DNA from: Bog-793 sp963761425
GTDB taxonomy: Bacteria; Actinomycetota; Acidimicrobiia; Acidimicrobiales; Bog-793
Assembly (NCBI GenBank): GCA_963761425.1
Contig: CAVXGQ010000005.1
Span: 744,001-808,000, forward strand
DNA length: 64,000 nt
Direction of reading: 5' to 3'
The notes below the pieces were generated by a model, which was given only the letters and a program-made list of their open reading frames with translations, was not told the DNA's origin and ran no database searches. Below, in pieces: positions 34,508-43,460 of the stretch. The position numbers and the translations under genes are program-made. The stretch's first letter is position 1; every line of letters starts with the position of its first letter.

Positions 34508-35688
34508 ACCAATGCCAGGCTTTCGCTTGCCAGGCTTTCGCCAAGAAGGCGATTCGCCAGGTCCACGTACGCTCCCGCGACCACCGACCAGCCCATGCTC
34601 GGCGCCAGTCGTGACGCTTCTGCCGCCATACGGTCAGCGAGCCCCGGTTCGACGAGCACCCGGCGCAGGGCTAGGACCAGCGCTACCGGGTCGTCACGGT
34701 CGACGACGATGCCCGCCCCGCTCGCCAACAGCTCGACAGCGTGGGGAAAAGCCGTGGCAACCACCGGCCGGCCCGCCGCGATGGCCTCAACGAGCACGCC
34801 GGAGGTCACCTGGTCCACAGAGTCGTAGGGCAGTACGACCACTGCGCATGACTGGATCAGTGCCGTGAGGGACGCCACATCCCGGTAGGCGGCGTCGAAG
34901 AAGACTGAGTCTCCAACCCCGTTGCGTAAAGCCTGTTCGATACGGGCATGACGGTAAGCCTCGCCGTCGAGGGCGAGCACCTTCGGATGGGTCTGGCCCG
35001 CTACGAGGTAATGAGGTCGCGCCGGAAGGCGATGCAATGACCGCATCGCGTCGATCACCCGCTCGATGCCTTTGCCCGGTCCGATGAGGCCCCAGGTCAA
35101 GATCGTCGGCCGAGCCGCGGGGTCGTGCGGGGCTCGACCCGTAGGGATCGCCGCCCCGTGTGGGATGGTCTCGACAATCGCTGGGTCGACGCTGAACTGG
35201 TTGCAAAGTCTGTCTCGGGCCGCGTCCGACATGACGATCACCCGGTCCGCCATCGCAGCGATCGCGACGAGAATGGACCGTTGGTGCGCAGTGGGGTTAC
35301 TGAGAATCGTGTGGGCGATCACGATGGACGGGATGTGGAGGCCACCGAGGACGTCCAGCACCTCGTCGCCATCGGGGCCACCATAGAGGCCGTACTCGTG
35401 CTGCACGATCGCCACGTCGCACCAGTTGAGCAGTTCCGAGCTCGCTGCCACGGACTGGGGGGAGCCATTTACGAGTTCTCCGATGACCCGCTTGCTGGAT
35501 GCGGGCGATCCGTCCGCCACTCGCACGACGCTCACCTCGGCACCGTTTGCAACCAATCCGTGGGCAAGAGCGACGCTGAATGTCGCCATCCCGCATGCGG
35601 TCGGGGGGTAGGTGCTGAGTATCCCGAAAGACGGGGTGCGAAAGCGCTCTCCGCCGAACAGCGGAATGGGTGGACCTGGGACGTGCAC
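34504..35688 (-). CDS. GT4-family glycosyltransferase
   Basis: 394 residues. The GT-B N-domain opens with FGILSTYPPTACGMATFSVA, then WCDVAIVQHEYGLYGGPDGD. The C-domain has TILTWGLIGPGKGIERVIDA, HYLVAGQTHPKV, then the donor-binding stretch CAVVVLPYDSVDQVTSGVLV, EAIAAGRPVVATAFPHAVEL (the E-x7-E-like motif of GT4 is E..GR..VA). It transfers a sugar from an activated donor in the cytoplasm. It is the first gene of the three-gene overlapping operon and is separated by ~520 bases from the second GH130 gene. Confidence 0.88.
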   Translation of the reverse strand: MHVPGPPIPLFGGERFRTPSFGILSTYPPTACGMATFSVALAHGLVANGAEVSVVRVADGSPASSKRVIGELVNGSPQSVAASSELLNWCDVAIVQHEYGLYGGPDGDEVLDVLGGLHIPSIVIAHTILSNPTAHQRSILVAIAAMADRVIVMSDAARDRLCNQFSVDPAIVETIPHGAAIPTGRAPHDPAARPTILTWGLIGPGKGIERVIDAMRSLHRLPARPHYLVAGQTHPKVLALDGEAYRHARIEQALRNGVGDSVFFDAAYRDVASLTALIQSCAVVVLPYDSVDQVTSGVLVEAIAAGRPVVATAFPHAVELLASGAGIVVDRDDPVALVLALRRVLVEPGLADRMAAEASRLAPSMGWSVVAGAYVDLANRLLGESLASESLALV

Positions 35689-36206
35689 GGGACTCCTCGA
35701 GGTTGCTCGGTCGAGGCGTCAAACCTGCACGGGGCGATAACCGGTGGTCCTAGACGACCGTCCTGCCCAAGCGAAGCGACTCTCCCAAGGGGAACTACTA
35801 AGCCAAGATTACCGCGTTGTCCCAACTTCCGGGCGCGATGCTGCCCCGGCGCGGCGACATGACTGGATTCGGGTCCGCTGCGGCCGTCTCCTTGCCCGAC
35901 CCGTCCAAGCTGGCCCTGAGCCTGTCAACGTGCCCGGCCTCTCGAGGGAGAAGGTCAGGCAGGGTGAACTCGCCCCGTATTGCAGCGCCGAGCAAGCCGA
36001 CTAGGTCGGCAGCTTGGCGAGGTGACGGGCTGACTTCCCGGTAAATGGGTTCAGCCTGAGCGACCGTGTCGTTAGCGCGAACCAATGACAAGCAGGCCCA
36101 GGTCAATGAGGAGGCTACCCCCGTCCGTGCTCGTGCGCGAAGAACTCGACCCGCTGCTCACCGGCGGCGATGGCAACGCTGGTCCGGGTGACCTACCCTC
36201 CGCCTG
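35689..36206. other. Intergenic region in the carbohydrate cluster
   Basis: About 520 bases. One minus-strand frame (35798-36106, PIYREVSPSPRQAADLVGLL, GEFTLPDLLPREAGHVDRL) looks weakly coding and might be a small protein or a remnant; I do not call it. The promoter of the GT4 operon must lie near its right-hand side. Confidence 0.35.
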
Positions 36207-37223
36207 CTACGTCGCCACGTCGGCGATCGGTGGGCGTCCAACGGTAGGCGCGGGGTACGGGTGCTCTTCGTCCAGCGGGTACGGATGCTCTTCGAGGTGG
36301 CTGAGCAGCTTCTCCAGACTCGCCTCGGCCAGGCAGACCACGCTGTCCGCGGCGCCGTAGTAGACGTGCAGGGTGTCGCCATCGTCACGCAGGACCCAAC
36401 CGCACGGGAACACGACGTCGGGCACGTCGCCCGATTGTTCGTAGGATTCGTGGGGACCGAACACCCACTCGTTTCCGCGCGCCAGAACCCTGGTCGGGTC
36501 GTTCCTGTCCAGCAATGCCAACCCGAGCCGGTAGATCGACCCGGCTGCAGTGACCCGCACCCCGTGGTAGCAAAGCAGCCAACCATCCTTGGTGAGGAGC
36601 GGCGGGGGCCCGAGCCCCACCTTATTGGCGTCCCACCAACCACCGTGCCGGGCCGCGAGCAGCACGCGGGCGTCGCCCCAGTGGCGTAGATCGGGGCTAA
36701 ACGACAGCCAGATGTGAGCGCCCAACCCCGACATCGCCGGTGCCGGCCTGTGAATCAGCGCCCACCGTCCATCGAAGGTCGTCGGGAAAAGTGCGGCGTC
36801 TTTGTCCTCGGGCGGCTGGAGGATACCGCTCCGCTCCCATTGCACGAAGTCACGCGTCTTAGCCAGACAGACGAGCGGCCCAGCAGTGGAGTACCCGACA
36901 TATACGACGAAGTACTCGTCACCGACTCGGGTGATCCTCGGGTCCTCGATCCCCCAGTGCTCCTCGAAACGGTCCGACCGTGGCTGCAGTCCCCGAACCG
37001 GGTCGATCTCCCAACCCGTCAGACCGTCTTTGCTGGTCGCCACAACGAGAGAGGAGAGACCGGTGCGGTACTCGACGCGTAACAGCAACAGCGTTCGGCC
37101 GTCGACGACTGTGGCGCCCGGGTTGAAAACCGCGTTGACCATCTTGGGGAAGTCGTGTGGGCGCAGGATCGGGTTGCCCTCGAAGCGCTGGAACAGCTCA
37201 CGTGGGTCGGCCCTGTGGCTCAT
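36207..37223 (-). CDS. GH130 family glycosidase/phosphorylase
   Basis: 339 residues from ATG at 37223 (MSHRADPRELFQRFEGNPIL); a further in-frame start at 37295 has no family counterpart. The GH130 core is complete: VNAVFNPGATVVDGRTLLLL, RVEYRTGLSSLVVATSKDGL, HWGIEDPRITRVGDEYFVVY, GRWALIHRPAPAMSGLGAHI, GGWWDANKVGLGPPPLLTKD, GWLLCYHGVRVTAAGSIYRL, VVFPCGWVLRDDGDTLHVYY, GAADSVVCLA. The family acts on beta-1,4- or beta-1,2-mannosides; which one cannot be read from this sequence. The C-terminus has a small duplication (EEHPYPLDEEHPYPAP). It is the first gene of the cluster. Confidence 0.9.
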   Translation of the reverse strand: MSHRADPRELFQRFEGNPILRPHDFPKMVNAVFNPGATVVDGRTLLLLRVEYRTGLSSLVVATSKDGLTGWEIDPVRGLQPRSDRFEEHWGIEDPRITRVGDEYFVVYVGYSTAGPLVCLAKTRDFVQWERSGILQPPEDKDAALFPTTFDGRWALIHRPAPAMSGLGAHIWLSFSPDLRHWGDARVLLAARHGGWWDANKVGLGPPPLLTKDGWLLCYHGVRVTAAGSIYRLGLALLDRNDPTRVLARGNEWVFGPHESYEQSGDVPDVVFPCGWVLRDDGDTLHVYYGAADSVVCLAEASLEKLLSHLEEHPYPLDEEHPYPAPTVGRPPIADVAT

Positions 37224-38249
37224 CGGCCAGACGATAGTTCTTTGGACGCGGTTCGCACTTGGCGACGAATAGCCGATCGTGCAATGCGGGCACAAGCTGA
37301 CTTCAACGCAGTCTGCTCAGATCCGCCCGCGTTTGGGCTCGGCGACATCCACTCCGGCCCCAGTGCACTGGATCTACGGTGCCGCGGCAAACACCTCAGC
37401 AGCGATGTCCGCCGTACCGCTGCGGCGGGGAGTGAGCAGCTGTCAGTCCAGGTGGTCGTCGTCTAGGAGCTTGGAAGCTGAGCAATAACACTCGACGGAC
37501 CCGACGCGCCTCGACCGGTGCTCGCCCACCTGCCCGATGAAACCAATGGCGGAGCGACATCCTCCACGCTCGCCTCGATTGTCGCTCGTGCGCGACGCCA
37601 CCGCTAGCGCCGCCCGGGGATCACCACTGTTGACGACGTGCTCGAAATGACGATCCCCGAAAACTGGCGTCGACGAGGCCACGTTACACACGCAGAGTGA
37701 ACGGATCGTCTCATCCAGAGGCTCGGCGTGACTGTCAAGAGTACGTTCCAACGCGCAAAGCCAGCAGTCTTTCCGAAGGGTGTCCCCAAACATTCAGCAA
37801 GAAGACAGACCAGCGCCAACAAACGACGCGTCGGAGCAGCAGTTCCGAGGTGAGTCGGTCGGGTATCTAGACGCGGACGGGTTGACCCTTCCGCTCCGGG
37901 CGCAGGATGAGCCGCGCCTCCGCTTGAGCCGCCACGTGGGCGAACGTGGGCGCCTGTGGTAGTTCCGGTCCCGTTCGTCCGGACGCGCCCAAACCCCGGG
38001 TACCGGTGCCCCGGTCGCCGGCTCGCACAGCTTCGTCACCTCATAGCGTCAGGTCGCAGGCCCAACTCGCGAGATGAGAATGGTGAAAGCGAGCTGAGCG
38101 CTCTGTCACTCCCGTTGGGGCGTTAACGTAAAGTCCATCTCTTTGCGTCATAACGTGCAAGGGCCTGCGTCGGGCCTGCAAGTTAGTAGCAGGTACCGCA
38201 GGATCCGAGATAGGCGCGAAATGCATCGAACCCCGACAGAGGATGGACG
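37224..38249. other. Long intergenic region with repeat P
   Basis: About 1 kb without a convincing gene. Bases 37820-37915 match 31560-31660 (repeat pair P). A minus-strand frame at 37443-37793 is Cys-containing but has no recognisable motif and I leave it uncalled. Confidence 0.4.
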
Positions 38250-39710
38250 GTGACGGGTCCGCGAGCAGAAAGTGCCTGGCCGACGATCATCCAGGGCGGC
38301 ATGGGCGTCGGCGTCTCGGGTTGGCGCTTGGCAAGGGCAGTTGCGGTCGTAGGCCAGCTTGGGGTGGTCTCGGGAGTGGCGCTCAACACCCTAATCGCCC
38401 GCCGTCTCCAGCTGGGAGACCCGGGGGGTCACATCCGCCGGGCGCTTGCCAGCTTCCCGTACGCCGACGTCGCCGAGCAGATCCTGGACCGCTACTTCGT
38501 CGAAGGTGGAATCGATCCCGAGCAGCCGTTCCGCTCGACGCCGCGCCTGTCGCTGAGTCCGAGTCGGCGGGCCACCGATCTCCTCATCGCGGCCAACTTC
38601 GTAGAAGTGTTTCTCGCCAAGGAGGGCCACGACGGCCTGGTCGGCGTCAATTACCTGGAGAAGCTCCAGATGGCCACCCCTGCTGCGACGTACGGCGCCA
38701 TGCTCGCCGGTGTCGACTACGTGCTCGTCGGCGCCGGCATCCCCACCGAGCTCCCCGGTCTCCTCGACGCGTTGGTGGCCGGGCGCTCCGGTGAGGTCTC
38801 CGTCGACGTGCGTAGCGGCGGTGCCGCTCACTTCACGGCCGCAGTGCGCCCAGAGCCGATCGCCGGCACGAAGGTGGAACTGCATCGCCCGAAGTTTCTC
38901 GCCATCGTCGCATCGCACGTCCTGGCCTCCTATCTCGCTCGCGATGCCCGCACGCGCCCTGACGGCTTTGTGGTCGAAGGCCCCCTGGCGGGCGGCCACA
39001 ACGCTCCACCTCGGGGTCCGTCCAGCTTTGACGAGGAGGGACAGCCGGTCTACGGACCTCGTGACGTGGTCGACCTGGAGAAATTGGCAATGTTGGGGCT
39101 GCCCTACTGGCTTGCCGGTGCCTGCGCGAGCCCGGAGCTGCTCGCACAGGCCCGCAAGGTCGGAGCGGCCGGCATCCAGGTCGGCTCGGCCTTCGCCCTT
39201 TGCGAGGAGTCGGGCTTCGACGCCTCGTTGAAGCGGGCCCTCATCGAGAACGCGCTCTCCGGCACCCTTCACGTACGCACCGATCCCTTGGCGTCGCCCA
39301 CTGGCTTTCCCTTCAAGGTGGCCGACCTATCGGGGACCGTCGCCATGCCAGAGGTGTACGCCCAGCGCCAGCGGGTCTGCGATGAATTCTTACTGCAAGT
39401 CCCGTACCGCAAACCGGGCGGTGAGATCGGGTACCGCTGCCCCGCCGAGCCGCTCTTCGCCTACGTGCGCAAAGGCGGGAAGACGGAGGACACGGTCGGT
39501 CGGTGCTGCCTGTGCAACGGGTTGATCGCGGCGATCGGCCTCGGCCAGCGCCGCCGCGACGGAGCCATAGAACCCCCGTTCGTGACTATCGGACAGGACC
39601 TCTCGTTCCTCCCGAAGCTCGTTGGCGCCGGCCGAGACACCTACAGAGCGGCTGACGTCGTGGCCTACCTCCTCGAAGGCGTCGGAGACCCGGACTGCCT
39701 GCGCCGGTGA
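38250..39710 (+). CDS. Nitronate monooxygenase-like FMN protein
   Basis: 486 residues, larger than the usual ~330-360. The FMN barrel starts IIQGGMGVGVSGWRLARAVA and GVVSGVALNTLIARRL; VGVNYLEKLQMATPAATYGA and GVDYVLVGAGIPTELP follow. The phosphate-binding end is GPLAGGHNAPPRG, then YWLAGACASPELLAQARKVG and AAGIQVGSAFALCEESG. The C-terminal extension has four conserved-looking Cys (YRCPAEPLFAYVRKGGK, GRCCLCNGLIAAIGLG). The family oxidises nitronates or related acids, and some members act in unsaturated lipid reduction. GTG at 38250 is the only start before the first strand. No operon partner. Confidence 0.82.
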   Translation: MTGPRAESAWPTIIQGGMGVGVSGWRLARAVAVVGQLGVVSGVALNTLIARRLQLGDPGGHIRRALASFPYADVAEQILDRYFVEGGIDPEQPFRSTPRLSLSPSRRATDLLIAANFVEVFLAKEGHDGLVGVNYLEKLQMATPAATYGAMLAGVDYVLVGAGIPTELPGLLDALVAGRSGEVSVDVRSGGAAHFTAAVRPEPIAGTKVELHRPKFLAIVASHVLASYLARDARTRPDGFVVEGPLAGGHNAPPRGPSSFDEEGQPVYGPRDVVDLEKLAMLGLPYWLAGACASPELLAQARKVGAAGIQVGSAFALCEESGFDASLKRALIENALSGTLHVRTDPLASPTGFPFKVADLSGTVAMPEVYAQRQRVCDEFLLQVPYRKPGGEIGYRCPAEPLFAYVRKGGKTEDTVGRCCLCNGLIAAIGLGQRRRDGAIEPPFVTIGQDLSFLPKLVGAGRDTYRAADVVAYLLEGVGDPDCLRR

Positions 39711-39978
39711 AGGCCTGCGGGGCACCGGTCCGGTCTCGGGTCGGTGCCGTTCGCGCAGCCTTACCCGGGCCTTCGCCCTACCAACGCCTATGCGCTGGCC
39801 CTGGCATGACTATGGGCGCGCAGCGCCGATTCGTCTGCTCCGTTTCCCGCCGGCAGTCAGACGCCTCACGATCGTCCCCGTGGCCAACGTAGCTGGTCGA
39901 GAGTGGGACGGAGCCACCCGGCCGGCCGTGGAACGGTGTACGCACGGGAGTCGAGACTGCCCGGACTGACGAGAACCA

Positions 39979-40154
39979 CTAGGACGGTGTCGGACAACCC
40001 ACTTTCAGCTGAACAACCAGACGCGTAACGTGTGGCTGGGCCCTCGGGGGTAAACCCACACCGAAGAGCCGGAGTTGAGGGTGAGAACCGGCCGCGCTGG
40101 CAGGTCTTTTGACCACAGAAGTCGTTCCCTCCTTGGGACGCTCCCGAGGGCCCA
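39979..40154 (-). mobile_element. Solo IS1182 end
   Basis: Begins CTAGGACGGTGTCGGACAA, like the left end of the complete element at 10813, and ends just after the closing stem (CCCGAGGGCCCA). It keeps the whole 118-base foldable region and none of the transposase gene or the other end. Identity to 10813-10989 is high except in the spacer between the tip and the stem. Confidence 0.75.
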
Positions 40155-40636
40155 CCACCTTATTAGTCGGGCCGGTCCATCGGCCGGAGGGAATTCGGAC
40201 GAAGAACCGTCGATATGTGTGCCGGCTGATCTCACCAGCCGGTCGTCGCGCCGACCCAGATGGGACGTTATGTCGCTTGAGCGAGACGGACGTTTGCAAC
40301 GGCGGGACCACAGCGCGAATGTGCGACTCGCGATGAGGCCCTGGCCGGAGTGATCTCCGGTTGGTGCAGGCTTGAGGTCTCGGAGACCGATCGCAAGTGG
40401 TGACGCTCTCGAATGTTGTTGGTGGCCGGTGAGGTGCTCAGGCGATTCACGTTCCTGTAGCAATTGATAGAGCACAAGACTAAATTCACGCCAGCCGACG
40501 TCCCGACCAGCGCCGAGCACCCCGGCGCGCGAGTTGGGATACATGCGCCTCAGAACAGGTGCCACGTTCGTCCGAAGCTTCGGTCGCGCCCGACGCCTCT
40601 CTGACTGGCTAAGAGTAAGAGGGAGGCATCACGGGC
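40155..40636. other. Intergenic region, nothing recognised
   Basis: No supportable gene in ~480 bases. The start region of the BAAT-type gene contains GAGGGAGG near 40619. Confidence 0.35.
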
Positions 40637-42049
40637 TTGAGAACCATGCATCGCGTATTTCTCATTGTCTGTGCTGGAGTAGTGCTGACTGCGATGGTGG
40701 CGGTCATGCCGGCTACGGCGACCGCAGGAGGCTTGCAGCTCACGGTCACCCCCAGCGTCTCGGCGGCTGACACCCCCCTCACCATCCGGGTCAGCGGGGC
40801 GCAGCCGGACGCGAAGGTGGTTCTTTCGGTCACCTCGGTCGACGCCGCCGGTACCAAGTGGTCCTCGACCTCTATCTACACGGCCACCTCCGCTGGAACT
40901 GTGGACCCGGCGACCTCGCCAGAGAACGGCGTGTACGTCGGGGCCCCCCCTTCTGGCACCATGCACTTCGTCGGGACCGACCCTATGGGCCCCGTTGACT
41001 TCATGGCGGCTCCCCTTCTGCCTCCGGGGCTGGTCCCGTTCTGGCCGTTCGGCCTGATGAGTCCTGTTGGGAGCGCGAGCTCCACCCAGTCCCTGACGAC
41101 CTACTGGTGGGCGAAGTGCTCGCTCAGCCAAGCCCAGCACGGCTGCACGTGGTCGAAGCCTCTCAGCTTCACCTTCACCGCCACGAACGGCAAGGCCCAT
41201 GCCTCGGTCACAGTGCAGCGCGGACCTGCCCTCCCGGTCACGGCGAGCTTCGAGAGCGTGGCGGCCACGGGCTTCTATGGCGTCTTCTGGCAGCCTCCGG
41301 CCGGCCAGGACAACCATGTCGGCATCGTGGAGTTCGGCGGCGCGGAAGGTGGCATAGACACTTCGTACGGCGCCATGCTCGCCGCCCGCGGCTACCCCAC
41401 CCTGGACCTTGCCTACTTCGGCGAGCCGGGCCTCCCCCAGGCGCCAAGCGGCCACGTGCCAGAAGCCCTCAGCCTTGACTACTTCGCCAAAGCCCTCCGC
41501 TGGCTCGGGCGCCAGCCTGGCGTCGACCCCCGCCGCCTCTGGGTGATGGGCTTTTCGATGGGCAGCGAGGCGGCCCTTCTGCTCGGTGCCGACTACCCCA
41601 GTTTGGTGCACGGGGTGGTGGCCCTTTCGCCCAACGACGTGGCCGCTTGCTTGGGGCCGGGCGTACCGCTTTGGACCTTCGGGGGCAAGCCCGTGCCCTG
41701 CACGAACCAGTTCAACAAGACACACCCGACGGACAACCCGGCGGCCGTCATACCAGTGGCCAAGATCCACGGGCCGGTGCTCTTGGAATGCGGGGAGCAA
41801 GACAGCGTCTGGTCGTCCTGCGCCCACTCCAAAGCCATGATGGCCGAGCTGGCCGCTGCCCACGACACCTACCCCCACGAGTTGCTCGACTACCCCGATG
41901 CTGGCCACGGCCTTGGATTTCTGCTGCCCTACTACCCCGGCATTGCTCCCTTAGAGCAGTTCTTTGGGATTGGCGGCTCTAGCGTTGTGGCAAACCCGCT
42001 GGCACGTGCTGACCAGTGGCCGAAGCTCCTGGTGTTCCTCCGCAACTGA
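40637..42049 (+). CDS. Exported BAAT/acyl-CoA thioesterase-like alpha/beta hydrolase
   Basis: 470 residues with a signal peptide (VFLIVCAGVVLTAMVAVM, cleaved near ATAGG). The N-terminal beta-sandwich (LQLTVTPSVSAADTPLTIRV, FVGTDPMGPVDFM) matches the acyl-CoA thioesterase/BAAT N-terminal domain. The C-terminal alpha/beta hydrolase has the nucleophile elbow GFSMGSEAALLLG, then VLLECGEQDSVWSSC for the acid and DAGHG for the His. Known family members act on acyl-CoA or bile-acid-CoA inside cells; an exported version is unusual. TTG at 40637 follows AGGGAGG; an ATG at 40646 is an alternative start. Confidence 0.82.
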   Translation: MRTMHRVFLIVCAGVVLTAMVAVMPATATAGGLQLTVTPSVSAADTPLTIRVSGAQPDAKVVLSVTSVDAAGTKWSSTSIYTATSAGTVDPATSPENGVYVGAPPSGTMHFVGTDPMGPVDFMAAPLLPPGLVPFWPFGLMSPVGSASSTQSLTTYWWAKCSLSQAQHGCTWSKPLSFTFTATNGKAHASVTVQRGPALPVTASFESVAATGFYGVFWQPPAGQDNHVGIVEFGGAEGGIDTSYGAMLAARGYPTLDLAYFGEPGLPQAPSGHVPEALSLDYFAKALRWLGRQPGVDPRRLWVMGFSMGSEAALLLGADYPSLVHGVVALSPNDVAACLGPGVPLWTFGGKPVPCTNQFNKTHPTDNPAAVIPVAKIHGPVLLECGEQDSVWSSCAHSKAMMAELAAAHDTYPHELLDYPDAGHGLGFLLPYYPGIAPLEQFFGIGGSSVVANPLARADQWPKLLVFLRN

Positions 42050-42704
42050 GCTCGCTATAGGAGACCGGGGCCCGACCAGGAGACTGGACGTCTACTGGCA
42101 CTTGGTCCAAGTCAGACAAGGTCCTTCAAAGGCCAACATGCGCCAACTGGAGGCTCGTCGGCCCGGTCTCCATAACCGCGCCGACGACGGTGCGTTCAGG
42201 CCTTCTGCTCGACGACATAACTGATCGATCTAGTGCCAGCAACCGCAGACGGCCAGGCGCCATATTCGGCGTTAGGGGTGACTCTCTTTGCCTTCCCGGC
42301 CCCCCAAGCCCAATCTGCGAACCACATCCAACTTCGACGCAGCCTCGCTATCGACCTCGGGGAAGAGACGGCCGTAGCGGTCGTACGTGAACGACACGCT
42401 TGAATGTTCGACTCGACCCCTAAACGCACCTTCAACGTGGACAGCGCTTCCGTCAACTGCCCCAGAATGCGAGCCGACGAAATGCGGCGAGGGTGTCACT
42501 GATCGCCGGCTCGGTGCGAGTTGCCGATGGGAAATAATCGGCAATGTGTCCGTTGGTGGACCCAAGGCCCAGTTCGACAACTCCCGCACTCCATCCATCA
42601 GACCTGCCGGATCTATCTCCGCTTCGATCTGTGATCCGTCGGGCGCGGTTCCGGCTCGCCACGGCCTTCTAGGGGGCGAACGCGGTTGGCAGTGACTTTG
42701 CCGC
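42050..42704. other. Intergenic region with repeats R2 and R3
   Basis: No gene. At 42492-42548 the sequence is GTGTCACTGATCGCCGG, CTCGGTGCGAG, then the palindromic R3 GCCGATGGGAAATAATCGGC. Confidence 0.5.
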
Positions 42705-43304
42705 TTATATCGCCCGAAACCGCGCCACGTACTGCCACGAGCGACCCCGGCGGTCAAGGAACGCGAAGGCGTGGCGGTCGAAGAGCTCATAGAGCTTTGG
42801 AAATGAGATGAAGTCGCTATCCCGGCGGGTCTCGGCCACTGTGACGATGCCGCCGGGACGAAGCACGCGACGGATCTCATCTACACAGACGTCCCGATTC
42901 GACACCTCCCCGAGCGTCGTCGCAAGCAGCACGGCGTCGCAGCACGCCGACCGCAAGGGGAGCAGAGCTGCATCACTCTGCAAGTAGCGCGCGTTCGACC
43001 TTGCGGAAAGACGTTCACGAGCAAGGCCGAGCATCTCAAATTGCAGGTCGGCCAGTACGATGATCCCGCGAGGGACCGCCTGAGCGATGAAGGGGCTGAA
43101 GAAGCCGGGACCACATCCCAGCTCCAGCACCCTGGCCTTCGGTGAAAGCGTCATTACCGCCACGGTGCGGCGAGGTGACTGAACGAGACGCCGCAACGGA
43201 TTGAGCAACGATCGTGCGTGGGTCGCCGGAAAGACCTTGCCGCGTTTCCTGCCGATTTCCGAGGCTGCTCTAGCCTCCACAGTCGCACCTCTCGATTGCA
43301 CCAT
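42705..43304 (-). CDS. Class I SAM-dependent methyltransferase
   Basis: 199 residues. Motif I is ARVLELGCGPGFFSPFIAQA, motif II around IIVLADLQFEMLGLARERL, then QSDAALLPLRSACCDAVLLA, TTLGEVSNRDVCVDEIRRVL and RPGGIVTVAETRRDSDFISF. The N-terminal FPATHARSLLNPLRRLVQSP is shared with small type-11 methyltransferases of actinobacteria. The C-terminus is short, so the substrate pocket is minimal and the acceptor is unknown. It precedes glpK on the same strand, but ~150 bases separate them. Confidence 0.82.
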   Translation of the reverse strand: MVQSRGATVEARAASEIGRKRGKVFPATHARSLLNPLRRLVQSPRRTVAVMTLSPKARVLELGCGPGFFSPFIAQAVPRGIIVLADLQFEMLGLARERLSARSNARYLQSDAALLPLRSACCDAVLLATTLGEVSNRDVCVDEIRRVLRPGGIVTVAETRRDSDFISFPKLYELFDRHAFAFLDRRGRSWQYVARFRAI

Positions 43305-43460
43305 GACCCGACCAGCTTCACGCCGAGAATCATGGCTTGCCTGTTGGGTTTGCCAACGGACACATTGCCGAAATTTTAGGGCCGAAAGCCTTCAGACCAA
43401 TGCTGAGCTCCCACCCATTCACGTCGCGCCCGCCCATCGGTTCGGCCAGCAACCCGAACG

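Noticed and set aside
37443..37793. Cys-containing minus-strand frame in the long intergenic region
   Set aside because: No start signal, no motif and no support from neighbours.
38391..39272. Minus-strand frame inside the nitronate monooxygenase gene
   Set aside because: His/Arg/Asp-rich shadow of a real gene on the other strand; no motifs.
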